DNA of 64,000 nt from Opeltia flavorubescens (Eukaryota; Ascomycota; Lecanoromycetes; Teloschistales; Teloschistaceae), in assembly GCA_000442125.1 (NCBI GenBank), contig KE546982.1, positions 581,889 through 645,888 on the forward strand. The letters are read 5' to 3'. The notes under the pieces were generated by a model. The model did no database searches, was not told the origin of the DNA, and saw nothing but the letters and a program-made list of their open reading frames with translations. Position numbers and translations under genes: made by a program. Positions 31,460-43,056 of the stretch are shown one piece after another (positions within the stretch are counted from its first letter, which is position 1; every line of letters starts with the position of its first letter).

Positions 31460-32860
31460 ATGCCATTCCTCATCGCTTCTCCTCACCATCTTTCCTCTTC
31501 TGCCTCATCTAGAATCAGCGCATGGCTCGCTGACGTTCCTCCACAAGACAGTCGTCAACGCCTTAAGAGAAGTCGATCTACGTCTCCGCTGCTGCAACGC
31601 AAGCGTCGCCTTTCAACCTCACCACTAGCATCCACCTCACTTTACGAATTCGGACTCGCCGACATGACCAAGGATCCGAAGACACCTACCTCCTCTACCA
31701 AAGGTCGCAGCAAGCGGCCACGCCTTGACGTGAGTATCGTACCGCTTGACCAGTCCTCACCATCCCATACTGATCTCCGCTAGAATATCAATGAGGAGGA
31801 AGATTCCGGTGTTGATTTGGAATCAAGTCAGGCAGCTACCACGCCAGACACCACGTCCGCGAAGAACAAGTCGCAGACCGACAATACCCGCAACCAACGC
31901 AGAGCCTTGAGACTACACATGATGTACCTGGATGAGGAGGGAGCGGAACAACGCAATGCAGACTTCCTTGCGCACGTAAGAGCTATCTTGAAGGGCGACC
32001 GGTCGTCTGAGAAGAGCGATCGATCGGTGAAAGAGATACAAAAGGCTCAGCGCACCAATCGGGTCGCCATGGAAAATACCTACGTCTCCACTGTTTTGCA
32101 TCAAATGATTGGGAAATCGCGCACGGTCAAGATTGAACACGATCCTTCGACGCAGCAGAATGTATCTGATTCAGAACTCGACCAGCTCCTCCCCGACTCC
32201 TCCAACCCCGATACCGTCAAGCAGATTAAGACCATAATACGCGACTTCACCGATGATCGTCTACATTGGGAGGGCCCTTGCTACTTCGTTAAGAAACTGA
32301 TCACGGGGCCACGTACTGTCAAGATCTTCGGAATCAAGGATCCTATGCCAGACGTGGGCTTTGGCATCCGGGAGAAGGGATTGGTATTCAATCCGCCCAA
32401 GGTATCCGATGACACAATGAACCACATCCACGCTGCGGGCCCTTTGGACTTCTGCTTCTTCATCATCGAGGACAAAGGCCCCGATGGTCCTTTTGCACAT
32501 GCCGTCACCCAGGCGATTCGAGGAGGGGCAACGCTGGTCCGAGTCATGAGAGAGCTACGGTGTCGCGCAGGTCATGAAACGAAGGGGATTGGGGCCGACT
32601 ATGAAACATTCGTGTTCACGTGCGCCTGGGAGGATGGATTGGCAGAGATTTACGTCAGTTGGCAGGAAGTGCTACCCGAGGGCGAGGTCACTCACATGAC
32701 GTGGTTGGAATCCTACGCTTTGCGCAAGGAGCAAGATATCAGGGAATTTTGTCGCGACATACATAATATTCTGGACTGGGGGATTGCTCCGGAGAGGATC
32801 GAAAAGCTTGAACAGATGGTCCGTGACATTGAGAAAAGGGAAGTGGCTGGCTTGTTTTAG
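31460..32860 (+). CDS. PD-(D/E)XK nuclease-like fungal protein (DUF7924-like by eye)
   Basis: Exons 31460-31729 and 31784-32860 give 448 residues; the 54-base intron has a GTGAGT donor and CGCTAG acceptor. The N-terminus is disordered and basic, with nuclear-signal-like clusters (RQRLKRSRS, LLQRKRR) and Thr-Pro sites. The central and C-terminal part is a globular domain with a hydrophobic strand ending in Glu-Asp-Lys at residues 319-321 (CFFIIEDKGPDGPFAHAVTQ), followed by a helix and Gly-rich turn. This matches the E-x-K strand of PD-(D/E)XK folds, and the order recalls the fungal DUF7924 group; I cannot confirm either by search. Its role is unknown. A stop at 32860 and both splice sites look intact. 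Confidence 0.6.
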
Positions 32861-33904
32861 ATGATCCGTCGCATCGGGGGATCGCAAGGCGGTTCATTAC
32901 ATCCATGTATGCACGATTATTCCGACGAAGGATTCAAGCGGGCAAAATGCTCTGTCTTGCCCAAGTTCCCCTTCCAAGTATACCCCTCCGATCGATCGAT
33001 GTTAAGTTCATGCTTCTTTTTTCCGTCGTCGATACTCGCCGCTTTTATTCTTTTAGGGCGAAGTCTGTCGTGCGAATCATACTTTGATACTGATGCCTTG
33101 ATTATACAAAATCCGAAAGCAACGGGCTTCCTTTAAACCACTCCATTCCAAGGTATGGTCTCAGATTGGTTTGGTTCTTTAACTAATTCATAGCAAGAAT
33201 TCCCACCTTATTGCTTTATTTATCCTAATACTACCACAGCGAGTTCTACTAGGAAATCAGAGCTTCCCGCAGCACCTTTAAACGGACCTGCTCAATAGAT
33301 CTTGTGGAGTCCAGACTTTGGTTCTCGGAGAAATCCCGAAAGTAGTTACATTTTGTCACACTCATTGTCATCGCGACGCAAATGATATTCATCTTACTCA
33401 GACAGCAATTTGACGAACCTAGCCTGGAGACAGTTGAGAAGTCCGTTATATGAACAAAATACTCTTACTTTACTCTTCTATTGATGTCAGCTTCCCCAAT
33501 TCGTCCAACTCCTACCAGGACTTCAAGAAAAGAAGACGCGCTGATTCTGAAGACTTCACAATCATAAGAGCGACTTCATCGATCATGGGGCTATGGTCAA
33601 AATATCTTTCTGTAACAATACCACCGAAGGGTGAAAGACTTTTTGAAGCCCGGTCTGGTCAAGATTGGGGCTATCTACAAGTTCGATCAAAACTAACAAC
33701 TAAGGTGCTGGTGCTGGCGCAACAGCAATTCGCCCAACGTTTGCTTGCGCCGGCTCTGTCACTAGAGATGCCCCAGCAGGAAGAGCGAACTGTGCTGCTG
33801 GCCTGCGACGTTGCTGGGATCTCATGATCTCAATGGTCTTCTCGTTAGCCTTGTCGGTACCTTTACTACGCTTTCGCTCGTCTAGCCTTCTATAATTAAC
33901 TATC
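32861..33904. other. Gene-poor stretch, nothing recognised
   Basis: A plus-strand frame at 33450-33827 (125 residues) is the longest, but its composition is not convincing and it lacks partners. No repeat or RNA gene was seen. Confidence 0.35.
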
Positions 33905-34902
33905 TCCAGATTCTACGGAGGTCTACCACATCTTCGACTCCAACATCGACCTCGAATCAAATCCTACTACTAGAATCTCACCTCGTCGATCTGATCACTC
34001 CGAGATCAACGTTAGACCTGATACTAAAAGTGTCTCAGCAGCAGGCAAGTACTTGGAATGCTTGCACCTACGAATCAGTCTGTTGGAGGATCTATTCAAC
34101 AAAGCAAGCTACGGTCACGACTCCCAGTACACACCAGAGACCCTGGAAATCGGCGACCGTGCTGCTGGCTTGGAGAAGACTGTCTGCATCAATCTTTGCT
34201 TCCGCACGACTTTAAGGGACATCCTGGGAGATTTGCGATAAAAGCTACAAGACACCTTCACGTTTATATTCGAGGGAAGCCCGGAATCGGGTATAACATT
34301 CATGAGCGGATCCTCGATCGAACTTATTGCATTCGCTGCGAGTTGCAGTGTAATAGGCCAAGGGATTTCCAGCGTCGCGAAAAAGCTAGTCATAGCGAGG
34401 CTTATAATTCAAGAACCGAGATCTTTTGGGATGTTTGACACAAGATGCACCTCAAGAACCTCCGGTGGACCAGACTCGAGTAAGTGCAGCAAACAACGGG
34501 CCGACCCAGAAGCTTAATGCTCTCTATAATCAAGCCTCCCAGCGGAAAACGAGCTTGATAGAATCGTGTAAGATGCTCGCAAATTCTGCAGGTTCTCAGC
34601 TCCTCACCAGCAACTATGGAGGCCAAGCAAGCGATGATTCCTTCACAGCAGCTCTCACACTAAGAGCTAACGACCCGATTCAAATACTGAACATTGGCAC
34701 CATTGTGCAAGACACACTCAATAGCATTTCAGCAAGGCTCCCGCCAATTCGAGAACTCAGCCTTCCTTTCGACCTGGCCCCTTGTCCACAACAAAAATTC
34801 GGCATCAGTGGCGATCATATTCAAAACAATCAAGCGAACAACTCCTTTACTCACCCGGAATTTCCATGTCCTATGGTCTCTCCTCTGACAAAAGGCCATT
34901 GA
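33905..34902 (+). pseudogene. Fragmented gene, perhaps a fungal transcription-factor relic
   Basis: Around 34044-34170 a plus-strand frame reads KYLECLHLRISLLEDLFNK, which resembles the linker helix that follows a Zn2Cys6 cluster in fungal regulators. No Cys cluster was found upstream. A second frame, 34426-34902, encodes a Ser/Asn/Gln-rich segment (QASDDSFTAALTLRANDPIQ). The pieces do not join by clear splice sites. The assignment rests on one short helix and is tentative. Confidence 0.25.
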
Positions 34903-36820
34903 CATCATAGGAGACACCAATATGATAGACAATTTCGGCCGCCACCAAATTTTTTTCCCGTTTGACATCACCCCCTCCCAACAACAAAATATCAACTCCG
35001 TTAGCGGCCAATCGAGCGTTGCACTGAGTAAGACTCATATCTTCCGAAAGGAGGCAGGCCTTGGATCAGGGTCAGGAGGGTCATTTGTTCAAGTAGTACA
35101 CCCTGGTAGAGCCTATATAGGGAGTGTATGCTTTGGGTCGGAGATTAGCCCTGCCCATAGGTAATTCACCCAGATAGATTCCGCCTTGCGGTTATCTCGT
35201 GATTGTGGGGACGGGGCTTTCCGCTTCAGCCAACCAGCACATAGGAAACTGGACTGGAGTCAGAAGATGTATAAGAGTCGGGCAATGACACAGTTACATA
35301 TCTGCTCCATTCGCCTTGGCTGTCCTCGTACTGCCCGTCTCCTTCCCCCGAAGTCCCATATCAAGTTCGACTACCCAATCATCCATATCGTATCCGCCAA
35401 GGTGGATGCAGGGAAAACCAGCGAGCCTGTCTCCTTGTGCCAGTACTTCCCAATTTGAGGAACGTCCCCATTTGGAACTGCTTGCCTTCACCAGGAAATC
35501 TTGGTCGACATTTGTTTCATCACGAGCCTAGGATAGGGTTGCTTGGACAGACTAGAACCTCCATTAGCTCTCCCTTTCCTGTTCGGTGGAATTCTCACCT
35601 TGCTATTAAAATTTCTTTCTTGTCAGAGTAGTCGCCTTGGTGGAATCTTTGAGGACAGCCAATCCGCCCCCCCGCAGAACTTGCTTCACAGTCGTTTCTT
35701 CGGCCGGATCGAGTGTCCCGATTTTATTACTGGGCTTCAACACTTGGATTTTTGACGGGTCCATTCGGGTTGATGTTGATTGAGGCGCCTTTGATGAAGG
35801 TGGGGTTTATTCGGGGGGGTCTGTCGCCGAGCAGCATATCTTATCGCACGTGAGTCGAGACTTCGCTGGGTTTGACTGACTATCTTTTCATCACCGATAG
35901 CTTTCCACAGCGAGATGCCTTGGCTCAGGCGTAATACATCCACCGGAATTTCACGCGGAGAGAGCAAAGAACCTTTTTCGATTGAGCAAACTGAGCATAT
36001 CATCAAGCTATGCCAACCGTTTGAGCCAATGCAACAGATCTGGCTCCGACGAGATGAATGTACGAGCATTCGTTATGCATCACGTCCGCAAATTCTTTTT
36101 TCTTACTTCGCCTTCCATCTTATTTCCTGTTGGCAATCTTATCTCCATCAGGATTTATCCACCTCTCACTAGCAATGTTATCCCAGTTAGGGGTTTTCCA
36201 GTCCTAATTAGGGTTCTTCCACATCTCACTGGCAATCTTATCCCAATTAGAGTTTTTCCACATCTTACTTACAGTCCAGCTCCCTCCTATCTGCTGGGAA
36301 TACGTGAACGCCTCGTTTACTGGAATCTAGAAGCTAAACGGAGATCTGCGGGATGCCCTTGCTTGAGACAAGCATAGGCTTGAATCCGGCTGGGATCTTG
36401 TCGTAAGAGTCAATTGTGACACGAATACAGTCCCCAAGTTGGATTCCGTTACATTTCCTATTCGGCATTTCCCCGCGGTGCTAAGACTTGACCCTGCTCT
36501 CTTCGAATTGACTATGATTGAGTTCGCTTTGCATGATTAAGTAGAAAAGGCTGCCGGGCCCCTGATGCCCACTTCATCCATACTGTGTTTCTTGCCTCGT
36601 TTATCTCCTGCCGAGAGTTTGGCGGTATAGCTTTCGTCCGGTAGTCATCCTTTTGCTCTAGGAATGAACTAGTCGTCTCCTATCGTACCCGCGCTAGAGC
36701 GGGTGCCAGTCGACCGCCTTCCGACATAGCTTTCTGTGACACCCGAAGCACATCAAGCCTTGCTACACGAACCTGCGGGGTTATGCAAGAGTTCCTGAAG
36801 CTCGACTCAAGTTGTTGATG
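34903..36820. other. Gene-poor stretch with a short minisatellite
   Basis: Frames on both strands are short and poorly supported. The only structure is the repeat at 36132-36270. Runs of G and C near 35660 and 35805 suggest low-constraint DNA. Confidence 0.35.
36132..36270 (+). repeat. Degenerate minisatellite, about three units of 40-60 bases
   Basis: The core GGCAATCTTATCCCAATTAG followed by a TTCCACATCTCACT-type segment occurs in three diverged copies, the middle one with an extra partial unit. In one frame it would encode GNLIPIRVFPHLT-like repeats, but no gene is evident. Confidence 0.6.
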
Positions 36821-38432
36821 CCTTGTAGTAGTCAAGCGACCCGACGGTCAAACCCTTATTGACGCAGATCAGGAAGTCCCACTCTCAGATGCGATAGCAT
36901 CTGCTTATCAGTCAATTGACGAGAACGATTGCAGCCCTCCCTTCACAACGGAGCATAATGCTGACCAGTCGGCACCTGCAAGCTCCTGTCCCCCTCCGTA
37001 CTGTACAGGACTGTCTCCGCCATCCTACGCAGCAGACAATTCACCATTGGGCTGGTGGGAAGAAGGAGCAGAAAAGGTTCTTCGAGGTTCTGACCTTGAG
37101 GCTATCCAAATGCTTTGTCAATTTCGCACATACAGAGACGAAAGCCTTCTAGGGGGGATTCTGCGCGCACGACCGTCACCTGTGTTAGACGCCTTTTTTG
37201 TCCTTCTCCACAAATATGATCGGGAAATCGATGCCAGGCTAGATAAAGATCAGAAAATTGATGAGATCTTGGAGCAGCTGTCACCTTCATTTTCTTCCCC
37301 AAATTCTTCGGAAATCCAGCTGATAGAGGACTTGTTGCCTAAACCGGACTTCTCCTTCGTCACTTTACAAATCTACAAGATAAGCTGCTCGGCATTCACG
37401 AGAATAACTTTTTCTGACTGGGGTCGGGCAGCTCGCGAAGACCATGTCGAACCCGTGGATGATTTCTTTGACTGGCACGAGAGTACAAAGGGCCTATTGA
37501 AGGAACACTTAGAGGAATTTCCAGATAAGATCGATAATTACATACAAATGGAAAAGGTAAATACTACCATAGCAATCTGAATTGTTCTATCCACTGGCAT
37601 TAATGGCAGCTCTTACCCGAGAAAAGTCCTGCCCGTTGGGCTGTATGCCAGAGTCTACCGTCCAATCGCCCGAACGCAGATACTGGTCCCCAATCCTTCC
37701 ACGAATCTGTTCTCTGCGAATTCCAGGACTTTTTCGAACGGTAGTACCGGGGCCCCGTCGCAACACTGAAACAGCTTGCCGTCCTAGAGATCCGCTATAA
37801 GCGTATATACCTGTATGAAGGGGAAATTGCTTGGACTCAGCGCTTCTGGACGGACGCCTGCTACGAAAATAGCTGATTTGCATCAACGGTGAAGACCCTC
37901 ATCTGCATCATGCGCATAGACGATGTAATCGGCTATGTGAAGCGGTCCAAGACAGCATCGTCTTTGAGAACCAGCTAAGCCGTCGTATTGCACGCCTCAT
38001 TGAGGCAGGTTTTCATACGTTGCTGCTCAGATCAAGCCAGCTAACATCTACAGCAGGCATTGCACATAAGACGGAACTTCTATTCCTTGATTCCAATACT
38101 TCAAGNTCTCAGAGAAACAGGCTTCCGTCAGTCAGATTTGCCAGACCTGTTCCCACTTGTGAAAAGCGGTCGGAACTTTCCCGCTACAGACAAGCATACG
38201 AAGAAGCACCAGGCGTCCCATTTCTACTACCCCATATCACACAACTCAGGCACTATCAAGAAGAAGGATTGTCGCAGATATACTCCTTTTTGAGCTACAA
38301 AAACCTGGGGGGATTGACTACAGCCCAGATCTCTACGAAGCAAGAGTACTCACATGGCCAGAAGCAGATTTCGTGGCGTCCTCGGACCTGGGCCAAGCTA
38401 TTTTCTTGAATTCATGTCTAATAGAGACCTGA
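36821..38432 (+). pseudogene. Decayed or mis-assembled gene of unknown family
   Basis: A frame without an ATG opens at about 36821 and runs through a Ser/Pro/Cys-rich part (SAPASSCPPPYCTGLSPPSY) into a helical domain (37047-37556; LEAIQMLCQFRTYRDESLLG). A possible intron (GTAAAT to GGCAG, about 37557-37610) leads to a further exon that stops at a TAG where CAG would continue into more coding-like sequence (LAVLEIRYKRIYLYEGEIAW). From about 37877 another frame gives LCEAVQDSIVFENQLSRRIA and, past an ambiguous base at 38106, RETGFRQSDLPDLFPLVKSG in a shifted frame. The last piece ends at about 38432. At least three breaks are needed. I do not recognise the protein. Confidence 0.45.
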
Positions 38433-39886
38433 TTCGGTGGCACAACGCTATCACGCGGTGAAAACCCGAGCATATTGGTCAATATCAAAGGCTAAAAGAT
38501 GGGATACAATTATTTGTACCGACACTTGATATCTAAGTATAAGTCGGATGTCGCCCTCAATAATAGGGGAATATAAGCATTGAACCACAAAAGACATCCT
38601 ACATTTGTCTTTCATGTAAGCATTGGGCAGATAACAACGCTAAGAGCAGACAGGCAACTCACTTCCGTCGACAACGCGCCCTTTCTCGGTGGATAACCAT
38701 CATCCATGGATTGGATAACTTCTCTGACGACCCGATAAAAGCTACCGACGACTTTTAATCTTAAGAGGCTCCAATAAAGTCTCGTGGACAATTATCGAGT
38801 TATACCTAAAGTTAGAGTAGGTAAGCTGCCTGCTTAATTGTATACATGGTGTGAGGACGAGTTATAGGGTATACTTATAATAAGGATCGAAATTACTTAT
38901 ATATAGCGAGAAAACAAAGGTCGAGGATACCTATCCGACATAATTATCTTCGACCTTAAGACTGCTTACTGGACTTAACCAGAGGTTCGAGGGCCAATTC
39001 CATCGGGGGCGATTACTTAGCTAATTACTCAGAAGAGCGTAGTTGATGACTCAATAGTACGCAGTTCAATTACTCAAAAGCGAGCAGTTCAACGACTTAG
39101 CTTAACAAGGCTTCCGAGTATCTAATCAGTCGCCCCATCTCTTGTTCTTCTGATTCTTCTTCTTCTTCCATTTGAACTCAGAACGACGGTATCGTCACCA
39201 CCACGATTTGACTGTTACGCTAAAATTAGCTTATGCTTAGGCAGTGGCGTCAAAGAATTTCTCTGTCGACGGTGACTTTTATTTGAGGAAGTCCTCCTAA
39301 GCAAGGTGCCTTTATCGAAGGGCTTTCGTGTTTCTGGCGTTCTTTCTGATTGCTGGAGTTTCATCCTTTCTTCGCGAGCGGTAATAGCCAAGTACTTTGG
39401 ACACATTGAGTCTAGTCAGCATAAGCGCTTCTATTTATTCGTAATCTCTATGAGTTCTCGGTATCCTTATACTGCCTAAAGAAGTGCTGAGTATCAAAGT
39501 TGTCCCCACAATTCCGAATCCTTTGACCTCGTCGACGAAGCTTGCTCCATTCCGTAATATCGTGGTCCTTTCCCCTATTTGATTTGCTAGTAGTCGCGCT
39601 CAGTGCTGTCTGGTACCATCCAAAGAGATGAGGACGTATACACGACCATATTCATAAAACAGCGGTGACTTGTAATCTTCGGAACCACCTAGTATATCTC
39701 CCTTAAGCTCTATTCACACTCTGAACGGCTTCTGTGATTAGTCTTCTCGATATCAGGCTTCATTCCTATAAGATCCTTTTCTTATCACTTGAAAATCGTG
39801 TCTATAACAGTCAAGCTTAGCTACATCGATCGCAACTAGCATTCGATATCAGAGTATCCTGGGTCAAAGCGACATCTCTCAAAAAC
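38433..39886. other. Gene-poor, partly A+T-rich stretch
   Basis: Around 38700-39000 the base composition shifts to A+T with TA-rich words, as in RIP-altered repeat DNA, but no element ends were found. At about 39010-39100 a loose repeat of about 25 bases (TTACTCA..AGCAGTTCAA) occurs three times. A Cys-free minus-strand frame at 39215-39406 is not convincing. Confidence 0.35.
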
Positions 39887-40429
39887 ATGACTGAAGCAAC
39901 AACGTAAGTAATCAAGGTACGTCTACCACGATTGGTTCACTAAATCCTTATATCCAGAGTGGTATCTGAGCCCCTGTGCAATCGCGTACACCCGAGGTGC
40001 GGTCACAATTGTCAAGTCGAATTGCATGGCAACTCACCTTGCCCACCTTGTGGTGAGAAGTGCTCTCGTAGTTGCGAGCACTCGCTTTGTCTAAAGGCTT
40101 GCGGAGAAGCATGTTACCCTTGTTGCATTTGCACTCCTCAACCAAGTAGCTTCGATGGGTATTACAAGATTGATCTCGATGATGATCAGACGATTTCCAC
40201 GCCTGATGGGGACTTGTTGTACTATTTGCGGTTGCGGCAGAGCGACAGAGCCCTTGAAGAAACGGCTGGCGGTTCCCCAACATCTGCCAGGTATGTTTGA
40301 ACTCTCATACCGTTCCTATAGCGCTATGAGATAACATTCCGCAGTGAGTCCGCCCAGGCTTCAGCATCGGCTCCAATACAGCCAGAGGAGACGTCGACGA
40401 GCAACACTGCATCTGAAACTGAAAAGTAG
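39887..40429 (+). CDS. Stand-alone NF-X1-type zinc-finger protein
   Basis: Three exons (39887-39903, 39958-40290, 40345-40429) give 144 residues. Both introns are 54 bases with GTAAGT and GTATGT donors and CCAG and GCAG acceptors, and every junction keeps phase. Residues about 12-56 carry a dense Cys/His series: C-x6-C-G-H-x-C, C-P-P-C, C-x3-C, H-x2-C-x3-C-x3-C-x2-C (HPRCGHNCQ, PCPPCGEKCSRSCEHSLCLK). This is the NF-X1-type zinc-finger pattern known from NFX1/ZNFX1 proteins, where it follows a helicase or RING domain. Here those domains are absent and the tail is acidic and Ser-rich (DLDDDQTISTPDGDLLYYL). It may be a detached fragment that remains expressed. Start chosen at the only ATG that the first intron connects in phase. 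Confidence 0.65.
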
Positions 40430-41950
40430 CCGAAGACCAATTTTCCTTAGAGCCGAGATTCCAGAATGAAGACAAGAGAGAACCATGTCAGTATCCATAA
40501 CAAGGGAGCTCTTCAGCGAGGCAGAAGGCTGGAGGAAGAATAGAGAACCATCACCAAATCCTCATTTATCCATTGAACCATCTAGCCCTCGTTAAACTTT
40601 CAATATCTACAGTAGTCTCGAATCTCTATCGATGAAGACGAGATAATATGGTCCAGGCTTAAACCTCGCTCGGTCGGCCAAGTCGCTATTACTCGATGAT
40701 CGACTGCTAGGCGATTTAATTTTTTCTCCTAAGATTTCTTTTACCAATTAATTCAATTCATGCACACCCGAATTCATCTAACACTCTTCCTTCTCTTGCG
40801 TGATGCTTTCTTCAATAGTAGGTAAGCGTTAATCGTAAGTCTTCTACGAGATCCAGTTGGTATAGATGTGATATTGCTTGTGGGGTTGTTACAAACTTGA
40901 TTCCTTGCCGTCATCTTTAGAGTCCACTTCTACCATTCCACCGAGCTCCAAACAGAAACTTCTGCCGTGGATAATTTTGTGAACGATGATTGATTGGGTA
41001 AACTTTATATCGGGCGTATTTTGCAGTACTGATCATGCCTTCGGATTATTGCTGATAACCAACCCTCTACATATTCGTCTTGCGTGGCAGTCGAGGTCCC
41101 CTTGACCCCAAAATCTCCTCTGCCCCAGGAAGGCTAGGACGTTTCTTTCCTTATTCGAGAGGAATTTAGATCTTCGAGAAGTAGAAGTAAGAAGAGAGTG
41201 CGGAAAATAAAAATGTAAGAGTTCTGATAAGAATTTCAATATCTCCAAGGACTACGACGGGAAAACGCTAGCATGTACAGAAAACCAAGTGTCACGGTCT
41301 ACCTAGTGGAGAATATATGGATGGGTATAACAAGAAGAATGTACGGAGTACAGGTAGGCAGCTGCAACGCCAAGAACGAACTTGAATCGCATGTTAAACC
41401 GTGACCTTTTCCATCTTAAATGCCGAAAACCTACTCCCGACTGCCTGGACCACGAATCAAAAGATATGGCCTTACATTACAATTGAGATTTCGTTTGCGT
41501 ACTGGAGAGGCGGTCATAGGCGAGCGGAGAAAGCTGCGTTCAACCCTGCCTTATATCCACTAGACTTTACGAAAACAAAGACTGAAGAGGTGTTATCATG
41601 GTACTTCAAAACGTAAATGTGCTATACCTTGAAGATGCGCCCCAACCGATACAATAGACTTGGCTTACACTCTGCATGTAATTTGTCTTGACCTGCGCCA
41701 TGGCTGGGTAAGTTATAATCTAGCTCGACAAAGATTAGAGCGTGGCGGCGCCCTTCCTCGTCTTCCATTGCCGTGTCCTTACTTTTAGGCGTCTGGCTAT
41801 CTCAAACACTCTTCCACTTCATAAGTTTGCTGAAGCTCCTTCTGGCCTCCGAGGTCTACCGCAGTTTTCCCTTCTTGCTCACTCACGTCCTTGCTTTCGA
41901 ATCTCCAGCAGTTCGCTTCTCAGCTCCTTAATACTTTCCTCCAAAAGATT
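40430..41950. other. Gene-poor stretch, nothing recognised
   Basis: Weak plus-strand frames near 41390-41620 have fair composition but no partners. On the minus strand, coding-like sequence between 41950 and about 41862 continues the frame of the gene that stops at 41951. Confidence 0.35.
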
Positions 41951-42319
41951 TTACTTGTTGTTCATCATTCGACATTCCTGGTAAATATCCGAGATTTGAC
42001 TGGCTCTGTATTTGCTGACGAACGGGGCCTTGAGTAGTTCTTCCATTTCTCTTTTACGAGCCGCCATGCTTTCTGGGGGTGCATAGGAGCTAAGTTCCTT
42101 GACTAGACAAGGAACAACATTCTTAAGTCGACTGAGCCTTATTTTCTTAGGGAACGGATTATCGAGTGGATCTTCCTCTTTTCTTTTGCCTGGTGCCGTG
42201 CTACGCTCTAGAGATGCACAGGAGCCGGCTTTCTCGCCTGCAAGCCCCCGACGCTGAAAATAGAGTTTCGGTGAATCTGGAGGAAGAGAAACATCTGTAA
42301 GTTGGCTGGACTCTTTCAT
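41951..42319 (-). CDS. Small charged protein, probably shortened by a stop
   Basis: A 122-residue frame from the ATG at 42319. It begins with a Ser/Pro-rich part, has a nuclear-signal-like region (PGKRKEEDPLDNPFPKKIRL) and ends in a helix (ISDIYQECRMMNN). The frame continues past the TAA with a clear coiled-coil helix (NLLEESIKELRSELLEIRK) until about 41862. One C-to-T change of CAA would produce this stop, so the gene was probably longer by about 28 residues or more. No named family. Confidence 0.45.
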   Translation of the reverse strand: MKESSQLTDVSLPPDSPKLYFQRRGLAGEKAGSCASLERSTAPGKRKEEDPLDNPFPKKIRLSRLKNVVPCLVKELSSYAPPESMAARKREMEELLKAPFVSKYRASQISDIYQECRMMNNK

Positions 42320-43056
42320 TTTTCTCTGGCGAAGTTGTATGCATGCTGAGCATGTCGAAAAATCTGGATAAGGAAGAGAGTGCGGGTCATGAAGAGTCGA
42401 GGGGATGCTACGGCTTGCTCCACTACTACAGGAACGTGTTTAAGGTTCTTCATACATCAAGTTGCCTATGCTCGTACCGGGTTCCCGGACAGATCGGTTT
42501 GCCATCGACAAACCTGATGTCTAAAATTGTTCAGCTAGTTGTATATAAGGGAAGTGAAGCATACATTCTGTTCTGAGGGTCTGCCATGCGGACGTAACGT
42601 CGATCCGGCGCTTAGCATCTTTCCTTCAGTATTGTTTCCTATAACAGTCTGGACTTCGAAAAGGTCGTTTGGAAAGGAGTAGGTCTCGGCCTTTGATAGC
42701 GTTGAAGCAGGAAACTAAAAAGTATTGTAGAGTATCAAAAATAGCCAGCTATAGGACGATGAATAGTGTATTCTAATATTGCGCTCAAAGTAGTATACAT
42801 TATGCCGTTTGGTCGCGCAAAAATCTGGGATGGTCCGCTCACATGGGGTAACCTTTTCTCACGGGTGCAACTTTCGATCTGCCCCTGCCGTTTATGGATT
42901 TGCCTTCTCAGGAGATACATCGTTCCACCCGCTCCTTATGCCTTAGCGAAAGAAAACATTGCGCTACTTCGACTAAAAGGCTAGCAGTGCAGCTGAAGTC
43001 GATCACGTTCGCAGCCCGCTCGACTGTTGTCCTTGGCTTTACCGATGTAGAACACC
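42320..43056. other. Intergenic stretch, nothing recognised
   Basis: Short frames only. It lies between the start side of the charged-protein gene and the end of the Vid27 relic. Confidence 0.35.
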
